Both the position numbers and the translations under genes were made by a program. The notes under the pieces are model-generated. The model did no database searches. It was given only the letters and a program-made list of their open reading frames with translations, and was not told where the DNA came from. A stretch of 38,621 nt of DNA from a virus. Where the stretch lies: positions 1 through 38,621 of IMG/VR virus record IMGVR_UViG_3300027759_004167; one strand, given 5' to 3'. Below are positions 7,105 to 14,586 of the stretch, piece after piece; position 1 is the stretch's first letter; every line of letters begins with the position of its first letter.

Positions 7105-7356
7105 TTATTTAATATTTTCCTCGTAGCGACTTTCGTGTTTACTACTACCACTCGTCTGTGTTGTTATGGTTTCACCTCCACTTGTAAAATAATGGTAGTT
7201 TAATCCATCCGAAAAACGATAAACCTTTATACCGTCTTTTTCAAAAAGATATGTTACGGAATAATCATCGTTATTTGTTTTTGTTTTTTCAATACCGTCG
7301 CCATAGCAGGAGACTAATAAGATTGAAATTAAAAGTAACCCAATTGTCTTTTTCAT
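7105..7356 (-). CDS. Small lipoprotein, DUF4884-like
   Basis: 83 residues. Signal peptide with a clear lipobox (LISILLVSC, lipidated Cys17). The mature domain reads VTYLFEKDGIKVYRFSDG then YHYFTSGG, a pattern I associate with DUF4884-type lipoproteins of Bacteroidota and their phages; this match is from memory. It likely sits in the inner or outer membrane facing the periplasm. A phage lipoprotein expressed in the infected cell could alter surface receptors or block superinfection; that is inference. Four-base overlap with the gene upstream. Confidence 0.68.
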   Translation of the reverse strand: MKKTIGLLLISILLVSCYGDGIEKTKTNNDDYSVTYLFEKDGIKVYRFSDGLNYHYFTSGGETITTQTSGSSKHESRYEENIK

Positions 7357-7598
7357 TCTACTAAGTTATCTAAATTTAAGTTATACTCATCTAATATCTC
7401 AAAAAATTCTTTTTGTATACTCTGAATTGCTTTGTACTCATCATCCGGCATATCGTCCGGTACATGTTTCAACTTGCGCCATAGACTATTTTTAAAACTC
7501 CACATTGCTAATGCCATATCGGTTGATTGCATAAACCTCCTATGGGTCATAATATCATCGGGGTCATTTAAATCAAATATTATTTTTACCTTTGCCAT
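7353..7598 (-). CDS. Conserved phage protein, 81 residues (DLNDPDD type)
   Basis: Begins MAKVKIIFDLNDPDDIMTHR and continues with FMQSTDMALAMWSFKNSL, a pattern I recognise from many phage genomes (an acidic DL.DPDD turn, then a helix with ALxxW). The C-terminal half is a long acidic helix. The family has no established function. It starts one base after the RNA ligase stop, so it is translated with it. Confidence 0.72.
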   Translation of the reverse strand: MAKVKIIFDLNDPDDIMTHRRFMQSTDMALAMWSFKNSLWRKLKHVPDDMPDDEYKAIQSIQKEFFEILDEYNLNLDNLVE

Positions 7599-7599
7599 A

Positions 7600-8814
7600 T
7601 TATAAATCGTTATTGTTTTTAAATGGTTTCTCGTACTTTGGTTTAATCATACTCCAAATTATGTTATCATATGGTTGTTTATCCCACATCTTAAACATAA
7701 CAGCCGCAAGTTCTTTTGGGAACTGTTTAACATATTCAGCAAACTCTTTTTTAGTTGGTTCGGGGTCAATATCATTATACTTACCATAACGAAAATAGTC
7801 GTGCATTTTACCTGCTCTCTCATCAATGTGGTGGAAACTATATCTTAAATTCATAATAATCGCTTTCACCCATTTATCAAACTCGTCAGGTACTCTCTCC
7901 AAGAATGGTTCCAACGGTTCGTTATTTCTTAACAGTTCCCATATATCTTTGGTTGAGAAGTTAGTTAATATTTTATGTAGGCGAACATACTCAGTACCTT
8001 TAATCTTCATTCTCATACCGCCTGAAAATCTAATAACATAACCTTCGTTATCCTTTGATATCTCTCGTTTAAGAGTCTCCCAATCTTCACCCCAAGTTTT
8101 ATATGTGGTTACAACATCCCATCCATCTTCTACCATAAAATATAAAGCACTGTTTGGAATTTCTTCACCACTTTCAGTATCTATAACGGCAAGTAAAACT
8201 AATTTTTCATCATTACCATAATCTACAACAATACGATTTTCAGGATAAATAATCTCAAACAAATACGTTCTTGTTTTTCTTAAAGAACTCACATTGTATT
8301 TTGTATCAAGTATCTGTTTTGCTTTTATTGCTTGTTCGGATTGGAATGAACCACGAGTTGCCATATGCCATTCACCTTTTATTCTTGGTGTTGGTTCATA
8401 ATACGGGTCATCAAAATCAGGTAGATTGTTTGGGTCAAAGAACCTTTCCATACCGGTTTGAAAATTGTTATTAAACCATATATTATATCGTCTTTCATCA
8501 CTCAATTCTTCTTCGTAATAAAATAATATACCTAACGACCCATCCATCTTTTCGTACACCTCAAAGTTTTCATTTGGGATATCTCCTTGTTTAAGTTCTT
8601 CGTAATTAAAGAACTTTGGAAATGGTTTGGCAATGACATTACCTTTGTTATCCAACACTAACCCTCTACAATTCAAGGTGATATCATCCCATTTACCATC
8701 ATACTGACACTCTCTTGAGTAGTTGTATATGGACAATGGAAGTGTTGGGTGCACCTGTTTAATGATGAGTCCCTCATCAATATATTTGCTCAATATGTTT
8801 AAGTCATATTTCAT
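7600..8814 (-). CDS. rnlA: RNA ligase, T4 Rnl1 family
   Basis: ATP-dependent single-strand RNA ligase; in T4 it reseals tRNA broken by host anticodon nucleases. All nucleotidyltransferase motifs are present: motif I YEKMDGS with adenylated K89, the RG pair at 50-51, motif III FEIIYPENR at 186-194, motif IV DNEGYVIRF (E257) and motif V MRMKIK (K270/K272). A C-terminal Rnl1-type helical domain of about 120 residues follows. At 404 residues it is slightly longer than T4 Rnl1 (374). The next gene upstream is a P-loop kinase and an HAD phosphatase is encoded at 18581, so an RNA-repair set is complete. The -7 box TATATTTG is only four bases before the ATG, so the message may be nearly leaderless. 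Confidence 0.92.
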   Translation of the reverse strand: MKYDLNILSKYIDEGLIIKQVHPTLPLSIYNYSRECQYDGKWDDITLNCRGLVLDNKGNVIAKPFPKFFNYEELKQGDIPNENFEVYEKMDGSLGILFYYEEELSDERRYNIWFNNNFQTGMERFFDPNNLPDFDDPYYEPTPRIKGEWHMATRGSFQSEQAIKAKQILDTKYNVSSLRKTRTYLFEIIYPENRIVVDYGNDEKLVLLAVIDTESGEEIPNSALYFMVEDGWDVVTTYKTWGEDWETLKREISKDNEGYVIRFSGGMRMKIKGTEYVRLHKILTNFSTKDIWELLRNNEPLEPFLERVPDEFDKWVKAIIMNLRYSFHHIDERAGKMHDYFRYGKYNDIDPEPTKKEFAEYVKQFPKELAAVMFKMWDKQPYDNIIWSMIKPKYEKPFKNNNDL

Positions 8815-8818
8815 ATGT

Positions 8819-8826
8819 CAAATATA
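8819..8826 (-). promoter_or_regulatory. TATATTTG -7 box directly before RNA ligase
   Basis: Coding-strand TATATTTG followed by ACAT then the ATG. No clear -33 TTTG is seen at 19-20 bases; the nearest TTG-like sequence is 28 bases away. If active, transcription would begin at or within a few bases of the start codon. Confidence 0.45.
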
Positions 8827-8857
8827 TTATTTTTAATTTAAATAAAAAAATAAACAA

Positions 8858-9241
8858 CTATAATTTTACAGAAAATCTGTTTCGCATATTACCCAATGTT
8901 GCATCAGGTACATTATGTACGTTTACACCACCGTGTCTGTTCTCCACAATAATTGTGTGAACTCTATATTCATATTGTTTTGCAAGTTCAATATATGATT
9001 CCATTTCCCAATCTTGAGTAAATGTATTTGAAATTGCTATCTTTGGTTTCTCCTTTTGCATATAGGATTCACATTGGTCTTTACACCATTGGTGCGCTTC
9101 TTTTAGTTTAGAAGCATCGAATTTGTATTCACCATCTTGGTTAAAATACATATCGGCCTCCAATGTTAAGGCCGAAAATAATTGAGAAAGGGTAGTTTTT
9201 CCACTACCCGGTAATCCCCTCACTAAAATAAGTTCTTTCAT
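8858..9241 (-). CDS. P-loop kinase (AAA_33 / polynucleotide-kinase-like)
   Basis: 127 residues. Walker A GLPGSGKTT at 9-17 near the N-terminus, then EADMYFNQDGEYKFD and KLKEAHQWC, the signature of small AAA_33/N4BP2-type kinases related to the 5'-kinase domain of T4 polynucleotide kinase. The strand IAISNTF and the NRHGGVNVHNVP turn follow. It is next to the RNA ligase gene and is the natural candidate for the 5'-OH RNA kinase of a repair set. It lacks the phosphatase half of T4 Pnkp. One-base overlap with the exported protein gene upstream. Substrate not provable from sequence. Confidence 0.82.
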   Translation of the reverse strand: MKELILVRGLPGSGKTTLSQLFSALTLEADMYFNQDGEYKFDASKLKEAHQWCKDQCESYMQKEKPKIAISNTFTQDWEMESYIELAKQYEYRVHTIIVENRHGGVNVHNVPDATLGNMRNRFSVKL

Positions 9242-9897
9242 TATTTAATTTTTATTAGGTAACCAACCCCAACGATAGGTTTTGGTTCCATATAACCTTC
9301 GCGAATTGTACCACCAATTGACAATTGAAGCATATTATCACCCAATCCTTTTCTTAATAAACTTAAATTAATTGACTGAAGTGGTTGACTCAATGGGTCA
9401 GAAACTCTTGTGGTTATACTTGGTCCCATAAACCATTGTACAGTCTTTGGTCTATATACCTCAACAATTCTTTCTTTAACTTGTGGTTTAACATCCGCAC
9501 TAAAAGTTCTACCAATAATCTGATTATTAGACACTTTTTCTTCAACAACCACAACACCTTGATTCTTCTCTAATGTATATGTTCCTTTTTGTGTTGATAC
9601 TTTAGCAAACTCATTACCCATATTATTAATGATTGAGTTTAATGAATCAACCTTGCGGTTATCAACAACTAGCTTCTCAACTTGTAGCGTGTCTACCAAT
9701 TTCACCACTTTCACTTTTTGTTTTGATTTAACGGGTACATATTTTACTTGTGTAACTTCAACCTTGGTAACTAACGGGTATGATTTACTTGAAACCAATT
9801 GTCCATTTTTCCAACGTTTAACTGTTATAAACTTAGGGGCTTGTGAATATGACACAAATGTCAATATCACCAAACATAAAGTTATTAAATTTTTCAT
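9241..9897 (-). CDS. Exported protein with signal peptide, beta-rich end
   Basis: 218 residues. Signal peptide MKNLITLCLVILTFVSYSQA, cleaved after SQA in Bacteroidota style. The mature protein has many Lys/Val repeats (VKYVPVKSKQKVKVVKLVD), a helical segment, then a C-terminal half with beta strands alternating with Gly and ending VGVGYLIKIK, as in outer-membrane or periplasmic beta proteins. No family recognised. A phage protein directed to the envelope could be a receptor modifier or part of cell lysis; inference. Gene ends and starts overlap by one and four bases with its neighbours. Confidence 0.7.
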   Translation of the reverse strand: MKNLITLCLVILTFVSYSQAPKFITVKRWKNGQLVSSKSYPLVTKVEVTQVKYVPVKSKQKVKVVKLVDTLQVEKLVVDNRKVDSLNSIINNMGNEFAKVSTQKGTYTLEKNQGVVVVEEKVSNNQIIGRTFSADVKPQVKERIVEVYRPKTVQWFMGPSITTRVSDPLSQPLQSINLSLLRKGLGDNMLQLSIGGTIREGYMEPKPIVGVGYLIKIK

Positions 9898-10115
9898 TCT
9901 TTTTTCTTTTTAAAAGCATTCATTATTTCCATGGTGGTTACCACCAATATAATTAAGATTAATGGTATCCACAATGGTCCGAATACAAAATACCAAGATA
10001 TGTCTATTTGCCATTCTAACTTAATTATTACTAATATAATAAAAGTAAAGAATAAAAGAAAGCCTATTCCTTCTAATCCATCATTTTCTTCTGATAATTT
10101 TTTTCTATTTTCCAT
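9894..10115 (-). CDS. Two-helix membrane protein, 73 residues
   Basis: Charged N-terminus (MENRKKLSEENDG), two hydrophobic helices (about residues 16-31 and 42-64) and a FKKKKE end, giving a hairpin with both ends cytoplasmic. It sits between the HAD gene and the exported protein with overlapping or one-base junctions. Size and hairpin form fit a holin, but nothing specific supports it. Confidence 0.62.
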   Translation of the reverse strand: MENRKKLSEENDGLEGIGFLLFFTFIILVIIKLEWQIDISWYFVFGPLWIPLILIILVVTTMEIMNAFKKKKE

Positions 10116-10116
10116 A

Positions 10117-10584
10117 TTATATACTTAAATCTTTTAGTTGTAAAATTGTGTCCTCAGTATTCTTATGTAAAATACCAATACCACCCGCGCCAACCCAATC
10201 AGCAATGTTATCTACCCTATCATCAATTAAGATTGATGTTGGTGAAGCAAAGTCTTTCTTGTGTTTAGCACTACGAAGTATTAGGTGTACGCCTGGTAAT
10301 TCCCTATTAACCCAATCGTTTTTGGCAACTCTTGATTCGGGTTGTCTTGATGGTGCGGATAGTAATTTGGGTTCATACTTTTCAATATAAGACCATAACT
10401 CTTCACCGTCGGACATCCATTTCAAATTAATCCAAAAGTCGTAACCCGCCTTATTTATGGGGTCCCAAAAGCGTTCATCTGTTCTATGTACACCATCCAA
10501 TTTGTTGCCGGTAAGTTTAAAGTATCCATCGTTAAAATCAACGAGTACACCATCCATGTCACAGTATATTTTGTAATCTGTCAT
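10117..10584 (-). CDS. HAD phosphatase, 5'(3')-deoxyribonucleotidase-like
   Basis: 155 residues. HAD motif I DMDGVLVDF at 9-17, then FWDPINKAGYDFWINLKWM, which is typical of the NT5C-like 5' nucleotidase family, a Ser in LLSAPSR as motif II, a Lys in NDWVNRELPG to RSAKHKKDF as motif III, and motif IV ILIDDRVDNI near residue 128. The family dephosphorylates (deoxy)nucleoside monophosphates; in phages it may adjust the nucleotide pool, in line with thyA at 19089. It is first in its unit, 104 bases after a host-type promoter. Confidence 0.85.
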   Translation of the reverse strand: MTDYKIYCDMDGVLVDFNDGYFKLTGNKLDGVHRTDERFWDPINKAGYDFWINLKWMSDGEELWSYIEKYEPKLLSAPSRQPESRVAKNDWVNRELPGVHLILRSAKHKKDFASPTSILIDDRVDNIADWVGAGGIGILHKNTEDTILQLKDLSI

Positions 10585-10687
10585 AATAAAAAATAAAGCA
10601 GGTAATGCGATAAAGGGTGATGGGTAATAGTGTGGTAAATTTTCTTAATTAATAAAATTAAAGATAAAACAATCTTTTTCATTTGAG

Positions 10688-10718
10688 CAAATATAATACT
10701 TTTTTTTTAATTCACAAA
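10688..10718 (-). promoter_or_regulatory. Bacteroidota-type promoter fused to a terminator
   Basis: Minus strand: TTTG (plus 10715-10718), 19 bases, TATATTTG (plus 10688-10695). The TTTG is the end of the T-tract of the upstream terminator. It drives the HAD gene at 10584 with a leader of about 100 bases in which I see no gene. Confidence 0.72.
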
Positions 10719-10742
10719 AAAACTCTCAGCGTGTGAGAGTTT
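10714..10742 (-). terminator. Rho-independent terminator after the 11007 gene
   Basis: Stem AAACTCTCA / TGAGAGTTT (plus 10720-10728 and 10734-10742), five-base loop, and on the minus strand a seven-T tract (plus 10722-10716). It lies ten bases beyond the stop codon at 10753. The minus-strand T-tract runs directly into the TTTG of the next promoter. Confidence 0.85.
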
Positions 10743-10752
10743 TTATTATTTT

Positions 10753-11007
10753 TTATTCGGCAGCCATCGGTAGATTATCGTCGGCCACACTTTTGTTTGG
10801 ATTATCCTTGGCTAATATCTTACCAGTTTCAGCATCTAATATGTAGTAGTTACCTTCATTATCTTTACCGGCATATACTTTTTTCATTCCAATGCTTTTA
10901 TTGTCACCTAACATTAGGTACTCATCTAATTCACCTTCGTTTTCATTGATGACATTATTAACAATTTTTTCAATGTCTTTTTGATTTAATTTTACAACTT
11001 TCTTCAT
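10753..11007 (-). CDS. Small virion-type protein with MK...INE tag
   Basis: 84 residues. The N-terminal 22 residues read MKKVVKLNQKDIEKIVNNVI followed by NE, the clearest copy of the tag also seen on both cell-wall hydrolases. After the tag comes a short acidic linker, a small beta domain (KVYAGKDNEGNYYILDAETG) and a disordered PMAAE end. If the tag is removed at INE by a prohead protease, about 62 residues would remain in the head. Single-gene unit: RTATTTATA element upstream and a strong terminator downstream, which suits a late, abundant product. Family unknown. Confidence 0.72.
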   Translation of the reverse strand: MKKVVKLNQKDIEKIVNNVINENEGELDEYLMLGDNKSIGMKKVYAGKDNEGNYYILDAETGKILAKDNPNKSVADDNLPMAAE

Positions 11008-11018
11008 TTCTTTTTATA

Positions 11019-11026
11019 TATAAATA
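11019..11026 (-). promoter_or_regulatory. Candidate late-type element TATTTATA
   Basis: Coding-strand AAGTATTTATATATA, 11 bases before the ATG at 11007. It shares AAGTATTTATATAT exactly with the element in front of the 14534 gene. Both genes encode MK...INE-tagged proteins. Confidence 0.4.
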
Positions 11027-11040
11027 CTTCTTTATTGAAT

Positions 11041-11634
11041 TTATTTTTTATCATTATAATAAATATTACCACCTTGGTAATCCCACCAACCTGTAACTAT
11101 ATATTTTTTTTCGGTGCTTGAAATAATACCACGATGAGTGTGTGTCCAAAATGCGGGCCATATTACTAATTTACCCGAAACCGCCTCTTCTTTATGGTTT
11201 TGATAAAGGAATTCGGTGCCACCGTTATCTACATCGTTTAGATAAATCATGAAAACTAAATTTCTATTAATAATTGATATGTCCCCATTATTTTCACAAT
11301 GCCAATTATAAAAACCTTCACCCGGTTCATACTTTTGTATATTAAAAAAATTGATGCTGAATGGTTTCATAATTTCCAACATATCATATTTTTTAACATA
11401 TTCAACCACACCGTCTTTTAATGCGCCCATTAATGGAACAAAAATCTCACCCCATTCACCCCACTTATTAGTATTGTGTAAAATACGTGGGTCAAAATAA
11501 ATGTCTGTTGATTTTTTTGAATTACGATTGTCCGATGGTGTTTTTAAATCGGATTGCTCAAACAATTCAATAATTCTTTGACAGACATTTAAGTCTAAAG
11601 AATTCTCTTTTGTGTAAATAAAATTATCTTCCAT
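11041..11634 (-). CDS. 2-oxoglutarate/Fe(II) oxygenase
   Basis: 197 residues. A prolyl-4-hydroxylase-like double-stranded beta helix: metal ligands WHCE (H112, E114; Glu in place of the usual Asp), the NGGTEFLYQ strand, GKLVIWPAFWTHTHRG with distal H167, and a following K/R-bearing strand KKYIVTGWW for 2-oxoglutarate. Phages often carry such enzymes; known relatives hydroxylate protein side chains or nucleic-acid bases. The substrate here is unknown. The HxE variant is tolerated in some members but should be noted. The gene overlaps the metallophosphoesterase gene upstream by 11 bases. Confidence 0.83.
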   Translation of the reverse strand: MEDNFIYTKENSLDLNVCQRIIELFEQSDLKTPSDNRNSKKSTDIYFDPRILHNTNKWGEWGEIFVPLMGALKDGVVEYVKKYDMLEIMKPFSINFFNIQKYEPGEGFYNWHCENNGDISIINRNLVFMIYLNDVDNGGTEFLYQNHKEEAVSGKLVIWPAFWTHTHRGIISSTEKKYIVTGWWDYQGGNIYYNDKK

Positions 11635-12313
11635 CTTGTCCTAAAAATCTTTGCTCGTGATGGTCAAACAACATATCCGATACAGTATCTCGTTTATTCA
11701 TCAACGGCACAATCTCTTCAATTATATTGTAAGGTCTGAACTCGGGGTGACCATCAACACCAACATCCATCTTCTTACCTCTGCCAAACTTCTTATTGTT
11801 TGGTAAATGAACATGTCCGTGTAGATGAATAACACCGTCATTTAATCCGTACCAAGATGAAATTGGGTAGTGACATAATGTAAACATTTGGGTAATGTTC
11901 TCTTTGTTTCTATTGGTGTACTTTAATTCAAATTGGGTTAATGAATCCACGGTAATAAAGTGTCGTTGTGAATCATCACGATTCCTATCGATATGATGGT
12001 CGTGATTACCTAATACCAAATGAATATTCTTACAATAGATTCTATCTCTAAACGCTTCAATACTTTCAAACCCACCGAATGACCAATCACCTAAGTGAAT
12101 AAGAATATCGTCTTGACCAACATTATTATTAATGTTATTAATCAATGTTCTATTCATATCCTCAAGTAACTCAAATGGGCGCGTACTATCAATAGGTACT
12201 TGACCATCTAATGTTCTCCAATTGGTTACACCTCTACAAATATTCTTATGATTGTAGTGGGTGTCGGATGTTATCCAAATATTTTGATTAGCCTCTAATT
12301 TAATCTTTAACAT
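11624..12313 (-). CDS. Calcineurin-like phosphoesterase
   Basis: 229 residues with all five blocks: SDTHYNHKN at 16-24, GDWSFGG at 75-81, LGNHDHH at 101-107, CHYP at 147-150 and HGHVH at 165-169. The compact HYNHKNI form is that of phage and bacterial phosphoesterases acting on small or nucleotide substrates, unlike the LpxH-type enzyme at 609. Real substrate unknown. It overlaps the lipoprotein gene upstream by one base and the oxygenase gene by 11, so the 13057-11041 run is one unit. Confidence 0.9.
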   Translation of the reverse strand: MLKIKLEANQNIWITSDTHYNHKNICRGVTNWRTLDGQVPIDSTRPFELLEDMNRTLINNINNNVGQDDILIHLGDWSFGGFESIEAFRDRIYCKNIHLVLGNHDHHIDRNRDDSQRHFITVDSLTQFELKYTNRNKENITQMFTLCHYPISSWYGLNDGVIHLHGHVHLPNNKKFGRGKKMDVGVDGHPEFRPYNIIEEIVPLMNKRDTVSDMLFDHHEQRFLGQDGR

Positions 12314-12558
12314 TACTTTGAATAGTCGTTGTGATTTATTTCTTTTACTTCCGGTCTAATATACTTCTTAATGTATGAACCGTGAACTTCGATTGTATCT
12401 TTAGCATTTATACTATAGAATTTTACACCATTATTAATTTCAATAACATTCTTTGTGTAAAATACATTCTCACCAACCTTAATAATATAATATGGTGGTG
12501 TGACCGTATCGTCACATGAATATAAAGCTAATACCAATAAAAATAATAACTTCTTCAT
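12313..12558 (-). CDS. Small lipoprotein
   Basis: 81 residues. Signal peptide MKKLLFLLVLALYSC with a lipobox at LYSC (Cys15) followed by DD, an acidic +2 position. The mature part is beta-rich (YYIIKVGENVFYTKNVIEI) and ends in a polar helix. No family recognised. Second of two phage lipoproteins in the window (other at 7105). One-base spacing to the MGTNYY gene and one-base overlap with the phosphoesterase. Confidence 0.7.
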   Translation of the reverse strand: MKKLLFLLVLALYSCDDTVTPPYYIIKVGENVFYTKNVIEINNGVKFYSINAKDTIEVHGSYIKKYIRPEVKEINHNDYSK

Positions 12559-12559
12559 A

Positions 12560-13057
12560 TTAACAAAAATCGTTTGAACTTGAAACCCTTAAACCATCAA
12601 TGATTTTATCATCATAACTATCTGTGTGTAGGAATGTACCATAACCTTTATCCCATTGCTTCATACGATATTCTTTATCATATATTGCACCATCAGGTTC
12701 TCCCCATTCAAGAGCCATTGTAATGAATTCTTCCGGTGTTAGTTCTTCACCATATTCATTAATCACTCTACCCGAACGAATGTATGATAACAACTCCTCC
12801 TTATTGGTATAGTATTTGTTATCGTTGAAGTTCCAACAAAATTTCCACCCCATGCTTCTTTTACCTAAGTGGACAACAGTCCCTTTGATAAATGTATCCC
12901 ATGGGTTTTCACCGTTCCACATGTCATCAATGGCAACACGAAATCCACTCTCAATTGACAATGGAGACAAATCCATATTCAAAATGTCAATCTGTAGCTT
13001 GTTGTGCTTAACTTTTATTTCATCCTCAGTAGGGATTCTGTAGTAATTTGTACCCAT
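12560..13057 (-). CDS. MGTNYY-type conserved phage protein
   Basis: 165 residues. Starts MGTNYYRIPTEDEI and has VHLGKRSMGWKFCWNFND plus YGEELTPEEFITMALEWG, features of the widespread MGTNYY family in phages and bacteria, in which a short metal-binding-like start is followed by an HxGxxxxGWxF strand. The function of the family is not known. First gene of its unit, 18 bases after a very good host-type promoter. Confidence 0.8.
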   Translation of the reverse strand: MGTNYYRIPTEDEIKVKHNKLQIDILNMDLSPLSIESGFRVAIDDMWNGENPWDTFIKGTVVHLGKRSMGWKFCWNFNDNKYYTNKEELLSYIRSGRVINEYGEELTPEEFITMALEWGEPDGAIYDKEYRMKQWDKGYGTFLHTDSYDDKIIDGLRVSSSNDFC

Positions 13058-13075
13058 TGGTTTTTATTTAATGAG

Positions 13076-13106
13076 CAAATATAAGTAAATTATTTTATGA
13101 TGCAAA
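13076..13106 (-). promoter_or_regulatory. Bacteroidota-type promoter for the 13057 unit
   Basis: Minus strand: TTTGC (TTTG at plus 13103-13106), 19 bases, TATATTTG (plus 13076-13083), then C. The TTTG again comes from the T-tract of the preceding terminator. Confidence 0.78.
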
Positions 13107-13130
13107 AAAAACCCCCACATTTCTGTGAGG
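13104..13130 (-). terminator. Rho-independent terminator after the 14534 gene
   Basis: Minus strand stem CCTCACA / TGTGGGG (plus 13124-13130 and 13113-13119; one T-G pair), GAAA loop, then GTTTTTTTT. It lies 24 bases after the stop codon at 13155 and overlaps the promoter of the next unit. Confidence 0.8.
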
Positions 13131-13154
13131 ATTTCTAAACAAATTTAATTTGTG

Positions 13155-14534
13155 TTATTGTTTAAGTTCGTTAATAATTTTACTAACTATTGAATCAATT
13201 GTTTCGTTTAATTGTAAAGTTGTATCTGCTTTACCAACACCCGCGAATCTGCGACGTAATTCTCTTCTTGGTTCAATAGACTCAATTTTTGATACCATGT
13301 CTGTAAGTGCTTCTTTAAAAGCATCCATAATTGCTTCGTTTGTGGCGATTGAACCATTTGGTCCCAACATTTCTTGTAACGCACCGGTTGATGCTGTCGA
13401 AGTAAAATACACGTTTTCATCATCCTCAATTAAACCTCCTGATATTCTTGTTTCTTCTTTAAGTTTTTGACCGTATTTTGTTTTAAATTCTAATGTCCAA
13501 GTAAAACCATTACCCTCATTTACTTGTCCTCTGAATGTAAATACGGATGCTATCATCGCATCTACATCATTAGGGTCATAACCACCTTTTTTTAATTGAT
13601 AGATTGGCGTTAATGGATTCTCTTTATATGCTTGGTTTTTAATTTCTGATGGTCTTGTTATTGACCAGTTTAAACCAGGGTTATCTTGACGAACGGCATG
13701 TGTTGCTACGGGTACGTATGTTGGTGTTTGACCTCTATACATAGCCTTTGCATTATCAATATACTGCTCTATTGGATAACCATATACACTTTGAGTTGAC
13801 CAAACAATTTGATTATTACTAATTGTTGTATATTGATTTATATTTTCTTTTTGGTCTTTATATTTGTGATATGGTGCAACAATTTCGGGTAAACCCGCAG
13901 CATTTAAACGTTCTTTGGTAATAAAAGCAAATTGTCTAATTAGTGGATTAATCTCCTCTAATATTTTTTGTTGTTCAGTAGATTCTCTTGGTTCACCATC
14001 GGGTGCCGGAAATTGTTGATTAGCAATTTTTTCTCTACGTGCCATCTGTATATCACCAGGTTGTTTTCTACCTAAACCAAGCCAATCTGCACCAATTTTT
14101 TTCTTTACATCGATAAAAGATAATCTATTTGGTGGCGTTGTTGCCCATTTGTGAAAATCAGGATTGTCTTCTTTTAATTGTTCTTCAGTTAATAATTGAA
14201 TTTGATGTCCTTCTACTTGAACAACAACTATTAATCCACCCACATTATCGGGGTCATCAACAACTATCATATCAGGTTTAGGTGCATTATTGTCTCTATC
14301 TAAAATTGCTCTTGCCGCTCTTCTATCAAACCAATCCGGTGATTCTTTTGCACCTTTGGGGCGTTTTGGATATTCACGAGGTAATCCTCTTGCTTCTCTT
14401 GCGTCGGGCTGCGATTCTTTTTCCCAAGCACCATATTCATCACGAGGTATGTAACTTGCGCCACCTGCACCCCTTCCTTCAAATTCGGCTTCGTTAATTT
14501 GTTGTAACAATTGTTTTTTAGATATTTCTTTCAT
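13155..14534 (-). CDS. Probable virion protein with tag-like ends, 459 residues
   Basis: N-terminus MKEISKKQLLQQINEAEF carries the MK...INE tag; the last 20 residues contain LNE and end SIVSKIINELKQ, which closely resembles the SIVSDILNEQ tag of the lysozyme. Thus the tag peptide occurs at both ends. Between them are a Gly/Arg/Pro-rich low-complexity region (residues about 18-60), two mixed alpha/beta regions and TSTASTGALQEMLGPNGSIA. No enzyme motif is visible. It is preceded by the RTATTTATA element and by the tagged hydrolase gene at 16110, and followed by a terminator. A structural or head-internal protein is the best guess. Confidence 0.65.
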   Translation of the reverse strand: MKEISKKQLLQQINEAEFEGRGAGGASYIPRDEYGAWEKESQPDAREARGLPREYPKRPKGAKESPDWFDRRAARAILDRDNNAPKPDMIVVDDPDNVGGLIVVVQVEGHQIQLLTEEQLKEDNPDFHKWATTPPNRLSFIDVKKKIGADWLGLGRKQPGDIQMARREKIANQQFPAPDGEPRESTEQQKILEEINPLIRQFAFITKERLNAAGLPEIVAPYHKYKDQKENINQYTTISNNQIVWSTQSVYGYPIEQYIDNAKAMYRGQTPTYVPVATHAVRQDNPGLNWSITRPSEIKNQAYKENPLTPIYQLKKGGYDPNDVDAMIASVFTFRGQVNEGNGFTWTLEFKTKYGQKLKEETRISGGLIEDDENVYFTSTASTGALQEMLGPNGSIATNEAIMDAFKEALTDMVSKIESIEPRRELRRRFAGVGKADTTLQLNETIDSIVSKIINELKQ

Positions 14535-14564
14535 TTTAAAATGTTTTTCAGTCTATTAGTAATA

Positions 14565-14572
14565 TATAAATA
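14565..14572 (-). promoter_or_regulatory. Candidate late-type element TATTTATA
   Basis: Coding-strand AAGTATTTATATATTAC, 30 bases before the ATG at 14534, giving room for a real leader. Shared 14-mer with the 11007 gene's element. Confidence 0.4.
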
Positions 14573-14586
14573 CTTATCAATCTAAA

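Noticed and set aside
8781-8788. TATATTTG on the plus strand
   Set aside because: Inside the RNA ligase coding region with no plus-strand gene nearby; a chance match.
13150-13470. 106-residue plus-strand frame near a terminator
   Set aside because: Antisense to the 3' end of the 14534 gene, with a Ser/Leu-rich composition typical of shadow translation.
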